Shown piece by piece: positions 51,045 through 59,497 of a stretch of DNA of 64,000 bases; positions within the stretch are counted from its first letter, which is position 1; the number at the start of each line of letters is the position of its first letter. The notes under the pieces are model-generated. The model did no database searches and was not told where the DNA came from. It worked only from the letters and a program-made list of their open reading frames with translations. Both the position numbers and the translations under genes were made by a program. This DNA comes from Gammaproteobacteria bacterium (GTDB lineage: Bacteria > Pseudomonadota > Gammaproteobacteria > Ga0077536), in NCBI GenBank assembly GCA_020849475.1, contig JADLGE010000057.1:21681-85680 (forward strand). The letters are read 5' to 3'.

Positions 51045-52421
51045 ATGAAAAAACACATCCGCCTCAATGCCTTTTCCATGAACTGCGTCGGCCACCAGGC
51101 ACCGGGGCTATGGGCACACCCGCGCGATGAATCATGGCGCTACAAGGAGGCCGACTACTGGGTGTCGCTGGCGCGCATTCTGGAACGCGGCAAGTTCGAC
51201 GGCCTGTTCCTGGCCGACGTGCTCGGCGTCTACGACGTATTCAACGGCAGCCACGACAGCGCGCTCGCGCAGGCCGTGCAGGTGCCGGTCAACGACCCGC
51301 TGCTGCTGGTGCCGCTGCTGGCGCAGGCCACCGAACACCTGGGCTTCGGCGTGACCTGCGCCTTGACCTACGAGCATCCCTATCCGTTCGCACGTCGCAT
51401 GTCGACGCTCGATCATCTGACTCAGGGCCGCGTCGGCTGGAACATCGTCACCTCCTATCTCGACAGTGCGGCACGCAACATGGGCCTCACGGCACAGATG
51501 GCCCATGACGACCGCTACGCCGTGGCCGAGGAATATCTCGAAGTCTGCTACAAGCTGTGGGAAGGCAGTTGGGAAGACGACGCAGTACTGCGCGACCGCC
51601 AGCAACGCCTCTTCACCGACCCGCGCAAAGTGCATGGCATCGCTCACCAGGGCGAGTTCTACAATGTGCCCGGCATTCACTTGTGCGAGCCGTCGCCACA
51701 ACGCACGCCGGTCTTGTACCAGGCCGGCGCTTCGGCGCGCGGCAAGGCCTTTGCGGGCAAGCATGCCGAATGCGTGTTCGTCAGTGGGCCGTCGCAGAGC
51801 ATCATCAAAAGCTATGTCGACGACATACGCGCGGCCGCCGTCAGCGAGGGACGCGACGGCGCCGACATCCTGATCTTCCTGATGTTCACCGCCGTCACCG
51901 CGCCCACCCAGGCCGAGGCCGAGCGCAAATATGCCGAGTATCGTGAATATGTGAGCAGCGACGGCGCGCTGACCTTGATGTCGGGCTGGACTGGCGTCGA
52001 TCTCGGCGCCTATCAGCCTGACGAAGTCGTGCGTCATGTCGAAACCGAAGCCGGCCGTTCAGCGCTGGAGTCATTCACCAAGGCCGATCCGACACGCGCC
52101 TGGACGGTGCGCGAAGTCGCCAACTGGGTGGGGATAGGTGGACGCGGGCCGGTGGCCGTCGGTACACCACAGCAGGTGGCTGACAGCCTCGAAGACTGGG
52201 TGGCTGCCACCGGCATCGACGGCTTCAACCTGACCTATGTCGTGGCGCACGAAACCTTCGCGGATTTCGTCGACTTGGTGGTGCCCGAGTTACAGCGCAG
52301 GGGCGTGTACAAGCGCGACTATCGGGCCGGCACCTTGCGCGAAAAGCTGTTCGAGCGCGGCAGCAGGCTGCACGGCTCGCACACCGGCGCAGGCTATCGC
52401 TGGCGCGGGCCGCGCATCTGA
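51045..52421 (+). CDS. NtaA/SnaA/DmoA-type FMN-dependent monooxygenase (LLM family)
   Basis: The 458-residue protein is of the long NtaA/SnaA/SoxA/DszA branch: MKKHIRLNAFSMNCVGH, ARILERGKFDGLFLADVLG, FARRMSTLDHLTQGRVGWNIVTSYLDSAARNMG, VLYQAGASARGKAFAGKHAECVFVSGPS and GIDGFNLTYVVAHETFADFVDLVVPEL. Members use FMNH2 from a separate reductase to oxidise C-S, C-N or ring substrates (nitrilotriacetate, pristinamycin, dimethyl sulfide, dibenzothiophene sulfone). The substrate here is unknown and no flavin reductase gene is adjacent. Confidence 0.9.
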   Translation: MKKHIRLNAFSMNCVGHQAPGLWAHPRDESWRYKEADYWVSLARILERGKFDGLFLADVLGVYDVFNGSHDSALAQAVQVPVNDPLLLVPLLAQATEHLGFGVTCALTYEHPYPFARRMSTLDHLTQGRVGWNIVTSYLDSAARNMGLTAQMAHDDRYAVAEEYLEVCYKLWEGSWEDDAVLRDRQQRLFTDPRKVHGIAHQGEFYNVPGIHLCEPSPQRTPVLYQAGASARGKAFAGKHAECVFVSGPSQSIIKSYVDDIRAAAVSEGRDGADILIFLMFTAVTAPTQAEAERKYAEYREYVSSDGALTLMSGWTGVDLGAYQPDEVVRHVETEAGRSALESFTKADPTRAWTVREVANWVGIGGRGPVAVGTPQQVADSLEDWVAATGIDGFNLTYVVAHETFADFVDLVVPELQRRGVYKRDYRAGTLREKLFERGSRLHGSHTGAGYRWRGPRI

Positions 52422-52425
52422 CAAG

Positions 52426-54417
52426 TCAGAACGACACGCAGTCCACGCCATCCACTCGCAATACGGACAATTGTTTGTAGCGGGTTTTATACGCAGTGCG
52501 CACGGCTTCGATGTCGGCATCGCGGTCCTTGGCAGGCGAATACCACAGCAGCAACACGCGCGAAGGCTCGCGACTGATGACGCTGTCCGGGCGCCGCCAT
52601 TGGCCGCGCCCGGAGAGCTCGGTCAAGCCTTCGGGAAAGCGCGGCGTCACTTCCTGATCGACAAACTTCAGCCATTCCTCGTCGGCCAGCGGCTGGCCGT
52701 CGGCGAGCGTGGCGCCGAAAAAGAGTTGCACCCGTGCCATGAGTCTGGCCGGCGCGGCGCATTCGGCGGCGCGACTCGCATCCGCCATTCCGAATGCCGC
52801 CACGGCAGCCACGATCATCACGCTTTGCCGTTGCAATGACAGCAGGGCGATGATGACGGCCAGCACCCCGTAGGCCGCCGCGAACTGGTAGCACAAGGTT
52901 TGCGCGACGCCGCTCAGCTGCCAGGGCAGATACATGCCGCCGCCCGCCTCCACCGAGTGGATGATGCCGAACAGAGTCAGGACCGCGGCAGCGAGCAATG
53001 TCATGACGGCGGCAGCGTGGCGCCTGTCGATGAGCGCGGCGAGAAAGCCGCCCCACAGCATCGAGGTAATGATGAAACCATTGCCGAGCGTGACGATGAG
53101 ACCGAGCTCCGGCAGACCGCGCGCCTGGCTTTGCATGAGTTCGTTGAAGTGCGCGGGTGACACATAGGCAGGATCGCCGAGCTTGATGGCAAGCAGGCGC
53201 GCAATGGCGGGAAAGAAACTGAATGCGACCGCGACGGCATGACGCGCGGGGCTGGCCTCGAACGCCTGGGTGGTCATTTCTATAGCCACGAACACCAGTA
53301 TCGGCGCGAGCACCGCCAGTGGCAGCACTTCAACCAGGGTCGAGACGTAACCGAGCACGCCACCGAGCCCGATGAACACGCCGGTCAGCAGCGTGTAGCC
53401 GGCACGCGCACCCATTTTCTTGTAAGCCGGATGACCGATGTAGGGCGTGGTCTGCGCGACGCCGCCGCACAGGCCCGCCACCAATGTCGAGACCGCCTCG
53501 ACAAGCAGGATATCGCGGGTATTAAAATCATCACCGGCCGCGCGCGCGCTCTCGGCGTTGTTGATGCCACCGACCACCATCAAAAGCCCGAAGGGCAGGT
53601 AGAGCGGCAAATAGGGAATGGTGGCTGCCAGGCCGTCGATGAAACCGAGACTGGGCCATGGCAGTGCGAAGCGCCACGAGAGCGGCGCCGGCGCATGGTA
53701 GCCCGGGCCGATGAGTCCCACAGGGCCGAGCGTGTAATAGAGCACGGTGCCGAGCACGAAGGCCGCGAAGACACCGGGCACATCGCCCGGCAGACGTCCG
53801 CGCGCCACTACCGCGTAAAGAATGACGCCGAGCGTGGCCATGCCGACTATCGGCGCGCTCAACACTTCGAGCATCGGCAGAAAGCCAATCAGCATGAGCG
53901 CGATGGCAGCGATAGCGCCAAGCAGTCCGGCGCGCGGCACCAGTCGACCGATGGTCGCGCCGAGGAAAGACAGCACGAACTTGAATACACCCATCACCAT
54001 CATGCCGGCCATGCCGAGCTGCCAGGTGGCGATGGCGGCATCATGTTCGCTGAGACCGTTTTGCTTGAAGGCGACAAAGGCCGGGCCCAGCACCAGAAAT
54101 GCCAGGCCGATGGTGGTCGGTGTATCGATACCGAGCGGCATGGCGGTGATGGTGTCGCGACCTGCACGGCGCGCAAGGCGCACCGCCATCCACGTGTACA
54201 GCAGATCGCCCACCAGCACGCCGAGCGCGGTGCCGGGAAACATGCGGCCGAAGACCACCTCGGCCGGCATCTTGTAGATACCCATTAGCACCGCGGCAAG
54301 AAAGCCCATGACCGCGAGATTGTCGACCATGAGGCCGAAGAAACCGTTGATATCGCCGGCGGCAAACCAGCGCCGCGGCGTCGGCACGTGACGCGGGTCT
54401 TGGACTGTGGTGGACAT
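52426..54417 (-). CDS. Xanthine/uracil-type permease fused to a DUF3574 domain
   Basis: The 663-residue product has an N-terminal NCS2/AzgA-like permease of about 530 residues with about 12-14 membrane segments (PLGIDTPTTIGLAFLVLGPAF, GGINNAESARAAGDDF, GGVAQTTPYIGHPAYKKMGARAGYT). Then comes a hydrophobic stretch that looks like a leftover signal peptide (MIVAAVAAFGMADASRAAEC, residues 534-553), and residues 562-663 match the normally exported DUF3574 proteins (DEEWLKFVDQEVTPRFPEGL, SREPSRVLLLWY, SVLRVDG). The frame is continuous. A gene fusion is the direct reading. An internal start for DUF3574 has no visible ribosome site. Confidence 0.83.
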   Translation of the reverse strand: MSTTVQDPRHVPTPRRWFAAGDINGFFGLMVDNLAVMGFLAAVLMGIYKMPAEVVFGRMFPGTALGVLVGDLLYTWMAVRLARRAGRDTITAMPLGIDTPTTIGLAFLVLGPAFVAFKQNGLSEHDAAIATWQLGMAGMMVMGVFKFVLSFLGATIGRLVPRAGLLGAIAAIALMLIGFLPMLEVLSAPIVGMATLGVILYAVVARGRLPGDVPGVFAAFVLGTVLYYTLGPVGLIGPGYHAPAPLSWRFALPWPSLGFIDGLAATIPYLPLYLPFGLLMVVGGINNAESARAAGDDFNTRDILLVEAVSTLVAGLCGGVAQTTPYIGHPAYKKMGARAGYTLLTGVFIGLGGVLGYVSTLVEVLPLAVLAPILVFVAIEMTTQAFEASPARHAVAVAFSFFPAIARLLAIKLGDPAYVSPAHFNELMQSQARGLPELGLIVTLGNGFIITSMLWGGFLAALIDRRHAAAVMTLLAAAVLTLFGIIHSVEAGGGMYLPWQLSGVAQTLCYQFAAAYGVLAVIIALLSLQRQSVMIVAAVAAFGMADASRAAECAAPARLMARVQLFFGATLADGQPLADEEWLKFVDQEVTPRFPEGLTELSGRGQWRRPDSVISREPSRVLLLWYSPAKDRDADIEAVRTAYKTRYKQLSVLRVDGVDCVSF

Positions 54418-54579
54418 GGCCTGCTTCCAACGGAGGACCGTCTAAACATGCCATGGCCCCGATGACTTCGCCATGGGCCAGCAACGGCGAGCCTCCGAAC
54501 CCGATGACTGGGACAGGTGTCACATGCAAGAGCCACTGCCATAATCGAAAGTCGATCAGTCACGACAACGAGCGTCTTC

Positions 54580-55668
54580 ATGCACAAGCAACAACTTTCG
54601 GCGGCCGCGTGGTTGCAGGTGCTCGTGCCCTGCCTCGCCTGCCTGGTGCTGGCGCTGGTGTGGGGACAGCCCTTGGGTTGGGCCTCGCTGGCGCTGGTGA
54701 CCGTGGCTTTACTGGCTACCGTGCTGGCGGCGGTCCATCACGCTGAAGTGATCGCACTGCGCGTTGGTGAACCGCTGGGCACGCTGGTGCTGGCGCTGGC
54801 AGTGACCGTCATTGAAGTGGCGCTGGTGGTGGCCTTGATGATGTCGGGCGGCGAAGCGGCGTCGGCCCTGGCGCGCGATACGGTGTTTGCCACCGTCATG
54901 ATCATCTGCAACGGCGTGATTGGCCTGTGCCTGCTGCTCGGCGCGCTGCGCCATCACGCGCTCGACTTTCGCGTGGAAGGCACGACACCGGCCTTGTCGG
55001 TGCTGGCGACACTGGCGACCTTGACCCTGGTGCTGCCGTCTTTGACCTCCACCACGCCGGGGCCAACCTTGTCGCCGTCGCAACTGGTATTCGCGGGGCT
55101 GGTGTCACTGACGCTGTACGGCGTCTTCATCTTCGTGCAGACGGTGCGCCATCGTGATTATTTCCTGCCGTTCGATGAAGCGAACGAGGACGAACATCTG
55201 CCGCCGCCGAGCAATGCCGCCACGGCCGTGAGCTTTGCCTTGCTGCTGCTGGCCCTGGTGGCGGTGGTCGGCCTCGCCAAGCTGCTGGCGCCGAGCATCG
55301 AGGCCGCCGTTGAAAAAGCCGGTGTGCCGCACGGTGTGGTGGGCATCTGCGTGGCGCTGCTGGTGCTGCTGCCCGAGACCTGGGCCGCGGTGCGCGCCGC
55401 GTTACGCAATCGCATGCAGACCAGCTTCAATCTCGCGCTGGGCTCGGCGCTGGCAACTATAGGTCTTTCGATTCCGGCGGTGGTGGTCACCGCCATGGTC
55501 CTGCACATGCCTCTGACGCTGGGACTCGGCAGCAAGGAGACCGTGCTGCTGGCGCTGACCTTGTTGATCTCGACCATGACCCTGTCGCCGGGACGGGCCA
55601 CGGTCTTGCAGGGCGCAGTGCACCTGGTGCTGTTCGCGGTGTTCCTGTTTTTGTCGGTGGTGCCCTAG
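54580..55668 (+). CDS. chaA: ChaA-like cation/proton antiporter
   Basis: The 362-residue protein aligns with E. coli ChaA (Ca2+/Na+/K+:H+ antiporter): HHAEVIALRVGEPLGTLVLALAVTVIEVALVVALMMSG (first cation-exchange repeat with its Glu), TLYGVFIFVQTVRHRDYF, an acidic loop (DEANEDEHLPP), and the second repeat VALLVLLPETWAAVRAALRNRMQTSFNLALGSALATIGLSIP. About 11 membrane segments. The ATG at 54580 begins the conserved region. With kup, it is the second K+/Na+ handling gene in the window, but far from it. Confidence 0.9.
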   Translation: MHKQQLSAAAWLQVLVPCLACLVLALVWGQPLGWASLALVTVALLATVLAAVHHAEVIALRVGEPLGTLVLALAVTVIEVALVVALMMSGGEAASALARDTVFATVMIICNGVIGLCLLLGALRHHALDFRVEGTTPALSVLATLATLTLVLPSLTSTTPGPTLSPSQLVFAGLVSLTLYGVFIFVQTVRHRDYFLPFDEANEDEHLPPPSNAATAVSFALLLLALVAVVGLAKLLAPSIEAAVEKAGVPHGVVGICVALLVLLPETWAAVRAALRNRMQTSFNLALGSALATIGLSIPAVVVTAMVLHMPLTLGLGSKETVLLALTLLISTMTLSPGRATVLQGAVHLVLFAVFLFLSVVP

Positions 55669-55679
55669 AGCCGCGCGCG

Positions 55680-56195
55680 TCAGGCGCGGTGAATCGGATC
55701 CACCCACAACACCTGTTCGGGCTTTTCCACCGCGTCAATATCGAGATTGACCACCACCGCTTCGTTGTCGCTGCGCACCAGCACGCATTCAAGCGTCTCG
55801 TCGGTGGACGCGTTGATCTCCTGGTGCGGTACATAGGGCGGCACGAAGATGAAATCCCCGGGCCCGGCTTCGGCCGTGAATTCCAGATGCTCGCCCCAGC
55901 GCATGCGGGCGCGGCCCTTCAATACGTAGATGACGCTTTCGAGGGCGCCGTGATGATGAGCGCCGGTCTTGGCATTGGCGTGGATGTGCACCGTGCCGGC
56001 CCAGATCTTCTGCGCGCCGACGCGCGCCAGATTGATGGCGGCGGCGCGATTCATGCCCGGGGTCTGAGCAGTGTTGGTATCGAGCTGGTCACCCGGGATC
56101 ACTTTCACGCCGTGCAGTTTCCAATCTACCGGGCCGTGGCTGTGATCATGGTCGTGGCCATGGTTGTGAGTGTGGTCGTGATGATCGTGGGACAT
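55680..56195 (-). CDS. Cupin-domain protein with His/Asp-rich N-terminal tail
   Basis: The 171-residue protein has an N-terminal 21 residues alternating His and Asp (MSHDHHDHTHNHGHDHDHSH), a likely metal-binding tail. The cupin barrel has the first motif TGAHHHGALESVIYVLKGRARMRWG and the second GDFIFVPPYVPHQEIN. Cupins bind a metal through such His/Glu sets and serve as enzymes or sensors. Its end is 11 bp from that of the convergent ChaA gene, and it starts 25 bp after the end of the NUDIX gene on the same strand. Function is unknown. Confidence 0.85.
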   Translation of the reverse strand: MSHDHHDHTHNHGHDHDHSHGPVDWKLHGVKVIPGDQLDTNTAQTPGMNRAAAINLARVGAQKIWAGTVHIHANAKTGAHHHGALESVIYVLKGRARMRWGEHLEFTAEAGPGDFIFVPPYVPHQEINASTDETLECVLVRSDNEAVVVNLDIDAVEKPEQVLWVDPIHRA

Positions 56196-56220
56196 GGAAT
56201 AGCTCCGGCGGAGGATGGGC

Positions 56221-56901
56221 TCAGAACTCGCGAATGTAACGCCAGTCGCCGGGCTTCATGACCAGCCGGTGACGGGGACCGGGGGCGTCGAAATCGCAGG
56301 TCTCGTAGCCGGCGTCTTCTCCGTACAAAGTGCAGCGACCGTGCTCTATCGGCACCAGCCGCGGCACGAAGTGCTGCACCGGCGCCTGGCGCAGATGCGC
56401 GACCAGCGCGGCGATGTCATTCAGGACGCTGAAACCCAGCAAGGTGACATAGGTCGGCGCGGGCAGTTCCAGCTCGCAGGCGGCCTGCAGTTCCAAGGCA
56501 GCGGCCGGCGTCAGCCAGCGATAATCAATGATTTCAGAATTGTCGATGCGCACATCATCGGCCCCGACCACCGGTGCGGCGAAAAACCAGGTCGCGAAGC
56601 GCTTGGGCAATTCGATGGGGGTGGTCCAATGGGCAAACGGCAGCATCACGTCCGCCGTCACGGCGAGGCCGGTTTCTTCCAGGGTTTCACGCACCGCCGC
56701 GCGCTTGGCAACGTCCATCTCGGCGCCATCGGCATAGTCACCGTCTTCGGCATCGACCCGACCACCGGGGAACACCCAGGCGCCGCCATGGAAGGCGATT
56801 TTTTCGTTGCGGCGAAGCATGAGGACTTCGATGGCATCGGCGCCGTCACGAACGACGACCACCGACGCGGAGGGCTTGGCGGGTGCGGGAGTATTGGTCA
56901 T
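56221..56901 (-). CDS. NUDIX hydrolase (NUDT19-like)
   Basis: The 226-residue protein has ASVVVVRDGADAIEVLMLRRNEKIAFHGGAWVFPGGRVD, then a longer-than-usual insert before RAAVRETLEETGLAV (the REUXEEXGU half of the Nudix box). The split box and long C-terminal region (DNSEIIDYRWLTPAAAL) are like NUDT19/coenzyme-A-diphosphatase-type members. It hydrolyses nucleoside-diphosphate-linked compounds. The ATG at 56901 starts the conserved part. It lies in the same direction as the radical SAM gene upstream, 50 bp away. Confidence 0.87.
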   Translation of the reverse strand: MTNTPAPAKPSASVVVVRDGADAIEVLMLRRNEKIAFHGGAWVFPGGRVDAEDGDYADGAEMDVAKRAAVRETLEETGLAVTADVMLPFAHWTTPIELPKRFATWFFAAPVVGADDVRIDNSEIIDYRWLTPAAALELQAACELELPAPTYVTLLGFSVLNDIAALVAHLRQAPVQHFVPRLVPIEHGRCTLYGEDAGYETCDFDAPGPRHRLVMKPGDWRYIREF

Positions 56902-56951
56902 GGCCTGAGTATATCGCAGGCCACCGACCTCGCCAGCCGCGGCGCGGGCGG

Positions 56952-58028
56952 TCAAATGAAATTGCGCGTGTAGAGTTCGCCCAGCCGGACGAAATAGCGG
57001 TTGAACTTGGTGATGCGACACACCTCGCAGCCGCGCTGCGCGCCGGGGTCGAGCAAGCGACGGCTGACGTCCTTGCGCAACTGGCCGCGCCAGATCTCGG
57101 AGAAACGCTGCATGTTGACGTTGCCGAACACCACCGGATCGTGACGACGCTTTTCGCACATGGCGACATGGCCATCGGCCTGAATCACGCAGGACAAGGC
57201 ATGGGCGATGCAAGGCAGGCCCTCGTTGTGTTTCTCGATGCGGTCGTCGAGATTCATGAGCACTTTGATGCGTCGCTCAGCTGCCTGGGTGGTCTCCCAT
57301 TGCGACTTCAGCTCGTAGAGCATGGCGAGGTCGGGACTCAGGTCGGGCATTTCCTCGACCGGACGCAGGTAGATATAGTCGACCCCGGCGGCGTCCATCT
57401 CTTCGATGAACTCGAGCAGCCTGCCGGTATTACGACGCGTCATCACATAACCGATACCCAGCAGGAATTGCTTATCGGGCATGGCGCCGAGCGCCGCGAT
57501 ATTGGCGCGCACCTTGCCATATCGCTGCACGCCTTTTTCCGCGAGGTATTCATCGGCTGATGAAGCATCCATGGAAACGCGAATCCATTTGAACTGATTG
57601 GCGAACGGCGCGAGGGGACGAATGCCGTTGGTGATGAGGCCGATATCGAGTTTGTAGCGAGCAGCAAGCGTCACCACTTCCGCGAAGTGCTTGTAGACCG
57701 TCGGCTCACCGCCCCCTTCAATGGTCACCCCTACACCATGCTGTGCGAATTCGTGGAACAGCGACTCGACGGTGGCCAGCGGCAGAGACGCCAGATTTCG
57801 GCGCAGCTCGAGATCCGTGCACCAACTGCAACGCAAATTGCAGACATCGGTGAGATGCAGTTCGACACTCAAGGGAAACAGCGGGTCATAGTCTCGCGTA
57901 CCGTCGCGGACCTCGAACATCGACGCGACTTTCTGCGGCTTGTTGAGCAGCTTGATGGGGTCGTATTCGAGCAGCGTAAATGGATTGCGAGTGGTGGTTT
58001 GCGGCGCGGCAGACTGTGGGCGATTCAT
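56952..58028 (-). CDS. Radical SAM protein with SPASM-like C-terminal cysteines
   Basis: The 358-residue protein has the SAM/4Fe-4S motif CxxxCxxC in DVCNLRCSWCTD at about residues 62-69, the GGGEPT motif near 105, and radical SAM barrel strands (LDIGLITNGIRPL, FKWIRVSMDASSADEYLA). The C-terminal 90 residues hold further cysteines (PCIAHALSC, MCEKRR, GCEVC) with DGHVAMCEKRRHDPVVFGNV, typical of SPASM/twitch auxiliary clusters. Such enzymes modify peptides or small molecules, or act in cofactor maturation. No precursor peptide is visible nearby. The start is the ATG at 58028, or 58034 two codons upstream. Confidence 0.85.
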   Translation of the reverse strand: MNRPQSAAPQTTTRNPFTLLEYDPIKLLNKPQKVASMFEVRDGTRDYDPLFPLSVELHLTDVCNLRCSWCTDLELRRNLASLPLATVESLFHEFAQHGVGVTIEGGGEPTVYKHFAEVVTLAARYKLDIGLITNGIRPLAPFANQFKWIRVSMDASSADEYLAEKGVQRYGKVRANIAALGAMPDKQFLLGIGYVMTRRNTGRLLEFIEEMDAAGVDYIYLRPVEEMPDLSPDLAMLYELKSQWETTQAAERRIKVLMNLDDRIEKHNEGLPCIAHALSCVIQADGHVAMCEKRRHDPVVFGNVNMQRFSEIWRGQLRKDVSRRLLDPGAQRGCEVCRITKFNRYFVRLGELYTRNFI

Positions 58029-58268
58029 CGGCATCTTCGGGCCCAGGGCCCGCCTCGTCAGTGGGCTGCATGGCCCGATGGCTGACTGTGCCACGAAAGG
58101 GCGAGCGTAGATTTGAGCCACGGCAAAAGGCGGCGCGGCAAGCGGAGTGCATACGAAGTGGAAGTACTCGCGAGCGGCGCATTTTGCCGAATGACCAGTT
58201 CCCTCTTCCGCCCTACGACTTGGGCGGACTATATTCACCTCCCCCCCAATCGAAAACGGAACTCCGCA

Positions 58269-59279
58269 ATGAATGCCTGGCAAATCACTTCCGCTGGCGG
58301 TATCGATGCCCTGAGCGCAACGACGCGGCCGGTGGAGCAACCAGCCCATGGCCAAATCCTGGTCCGCGCGAGAGCGGTATCGCTCAACTACCGCGACCTG
58401 CTGCATGTATTGGGCTATGCGGATCAAGACCGATGGCCGCTGGTGCCCTGCTCCGACGGCGCCGGCGACGTGGTGGCCGTGGGCGCCGGCGTGACCCGCT
58501 TCAAAGTGGGCGACAAAGTGGCCGGCACGTTCTTCCAGCGCTGGGTGTCCGGCAACGTGAGCCCGGCAGTGATGGAGTCAGCCCTCGGCGGCCGCCAACA
58601 AGGCATGCTGGCGGAGCACGTAATCCTGAGTGAAGAAGGCGCCGTGGCGATCCCGGCCGGTTGGAGCTATGCGCAAGCATCCACTCTCCCGTGCGCAGCC
58701 CTCACCGCCTGGCATGCCCTGGTAACCAAAGGCCGCGTAAGAGCCGGTGAGACGGTATTGGTGCTCGGCACCGGTGGCGTATCACTGTTCGCATTGCAGA
58801 TAGCCAAGATGCATGGAGCACGGGTGATCCTGACATCCAGCAGCGACGACAAGCTCGCCCGAGCCCGGGCCATGGGCGCCGATGAGACCATCAACTATCG
58901 CCAGTTTTCCGACTGGGAACAGCGAGTACTGGAGTTAACGGGTGGGCTGGGTGTCGACCATGTGGTCGAAGTCGGCGGCGCCGGAACATTTGAAAAATCC
59001 TGCGCCAGTGCGCGCTTTGGCGGCAATGTATGGCTGATCGGCGTTTTGACCGGCTTTGAATCGACCATCAACCCTATCAGCGTACTGTTCAAGAGCCTGT
59101 CCGTACAGGGCATCTACGTCGGCAGCCGCGATATGTTCGATGCCATGAACGCCGCCTTCAGCGCCAACGAATTAAAGCCCGTCATTGACAGGGAGTTCGC
59201 ATTCGCCGAGGCGCCTGCCGCATTCCATTACATGCAGGCAGCAGGGCATTTTGGGAAGATTATTGTAGAGCAGATGTAG
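58269..59279 (+). CDS. Zinc-independent alcohol dehydrogenase/quinone oxidoreductase family
   Basis: The 336-residue MDR protein has NYRDLLHVLGYADQDRWPLVPCSDGAGDVVAVGAGV, the Rossmann motif VLVLGTGGVSLFALQIAKMHGA, and GLGVDHVVEVGGAGTFEKS. The cysteine and histidine ligands of the structural and catalytic zinc are not evident, so it belongs with quinone-oxidoreductase/enone-reductase-like members, using NAD(P)H. The ATG at 58269 begins the conserved domain. It is divergent from the radical SAM gene, and the intact IS3 element begins 172 bp after it. Confidence 0.87.
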   Translation: MNAWQITSAGGIDALSATTRPVEQPAHGQILVRARAVSLNYRDLLHVLGYADQDRWPLVPCSDGAGDVVAVGAGVTRFKVGDKVAGTFFQRWVSGNVSPAVMESALGGRQQGMLAEHVILSEEGAVAIPAGWSYAQASTLPCAALTAWHALVTKGRVRAGETVLVLGTGGVSLFALQIAKMHGARVILTSSSDDKLARARAMGADETINYRQFSDWEQRVLELTGGLGVDHVVEVGGAGTFEKSCASARFGGNVWLIGVLTGFESTINPISVLFKSLSVQGIYVGSRDMFDAMNAAFSANELKPVIDREFAFAEAPAAFHYMQAAGHFGKIIVEQM

Positions 59280-59497
59280 GTATTCGTCCGGTAGCCTGAA
59301 TTCACGCGCCACGGTCATTGCCTCAAATTTTCAACCGGCGGACCGACTCCAAACCTCAAGGAGCGCGTTCACCTTAAAAGCTACGGCCGCTGTTTGGCAG
59401 TGGCCGAACGAACTACAGTGGATGGGTCATGTGCGGCACGAAGCGTTAGATTGAACCTGCCCCCTACTAGCCGGACGCCAAGATGCGGCTTGAATTA

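Noticed and set aside
53239..54288. Plus-strand open frame of about 349 codons opposite the permease-DUF3574 gene
   Set aside because: His/Arg/Glu-rich shadow translation of a membrane-protein gene; no ribosome site or homology seen.
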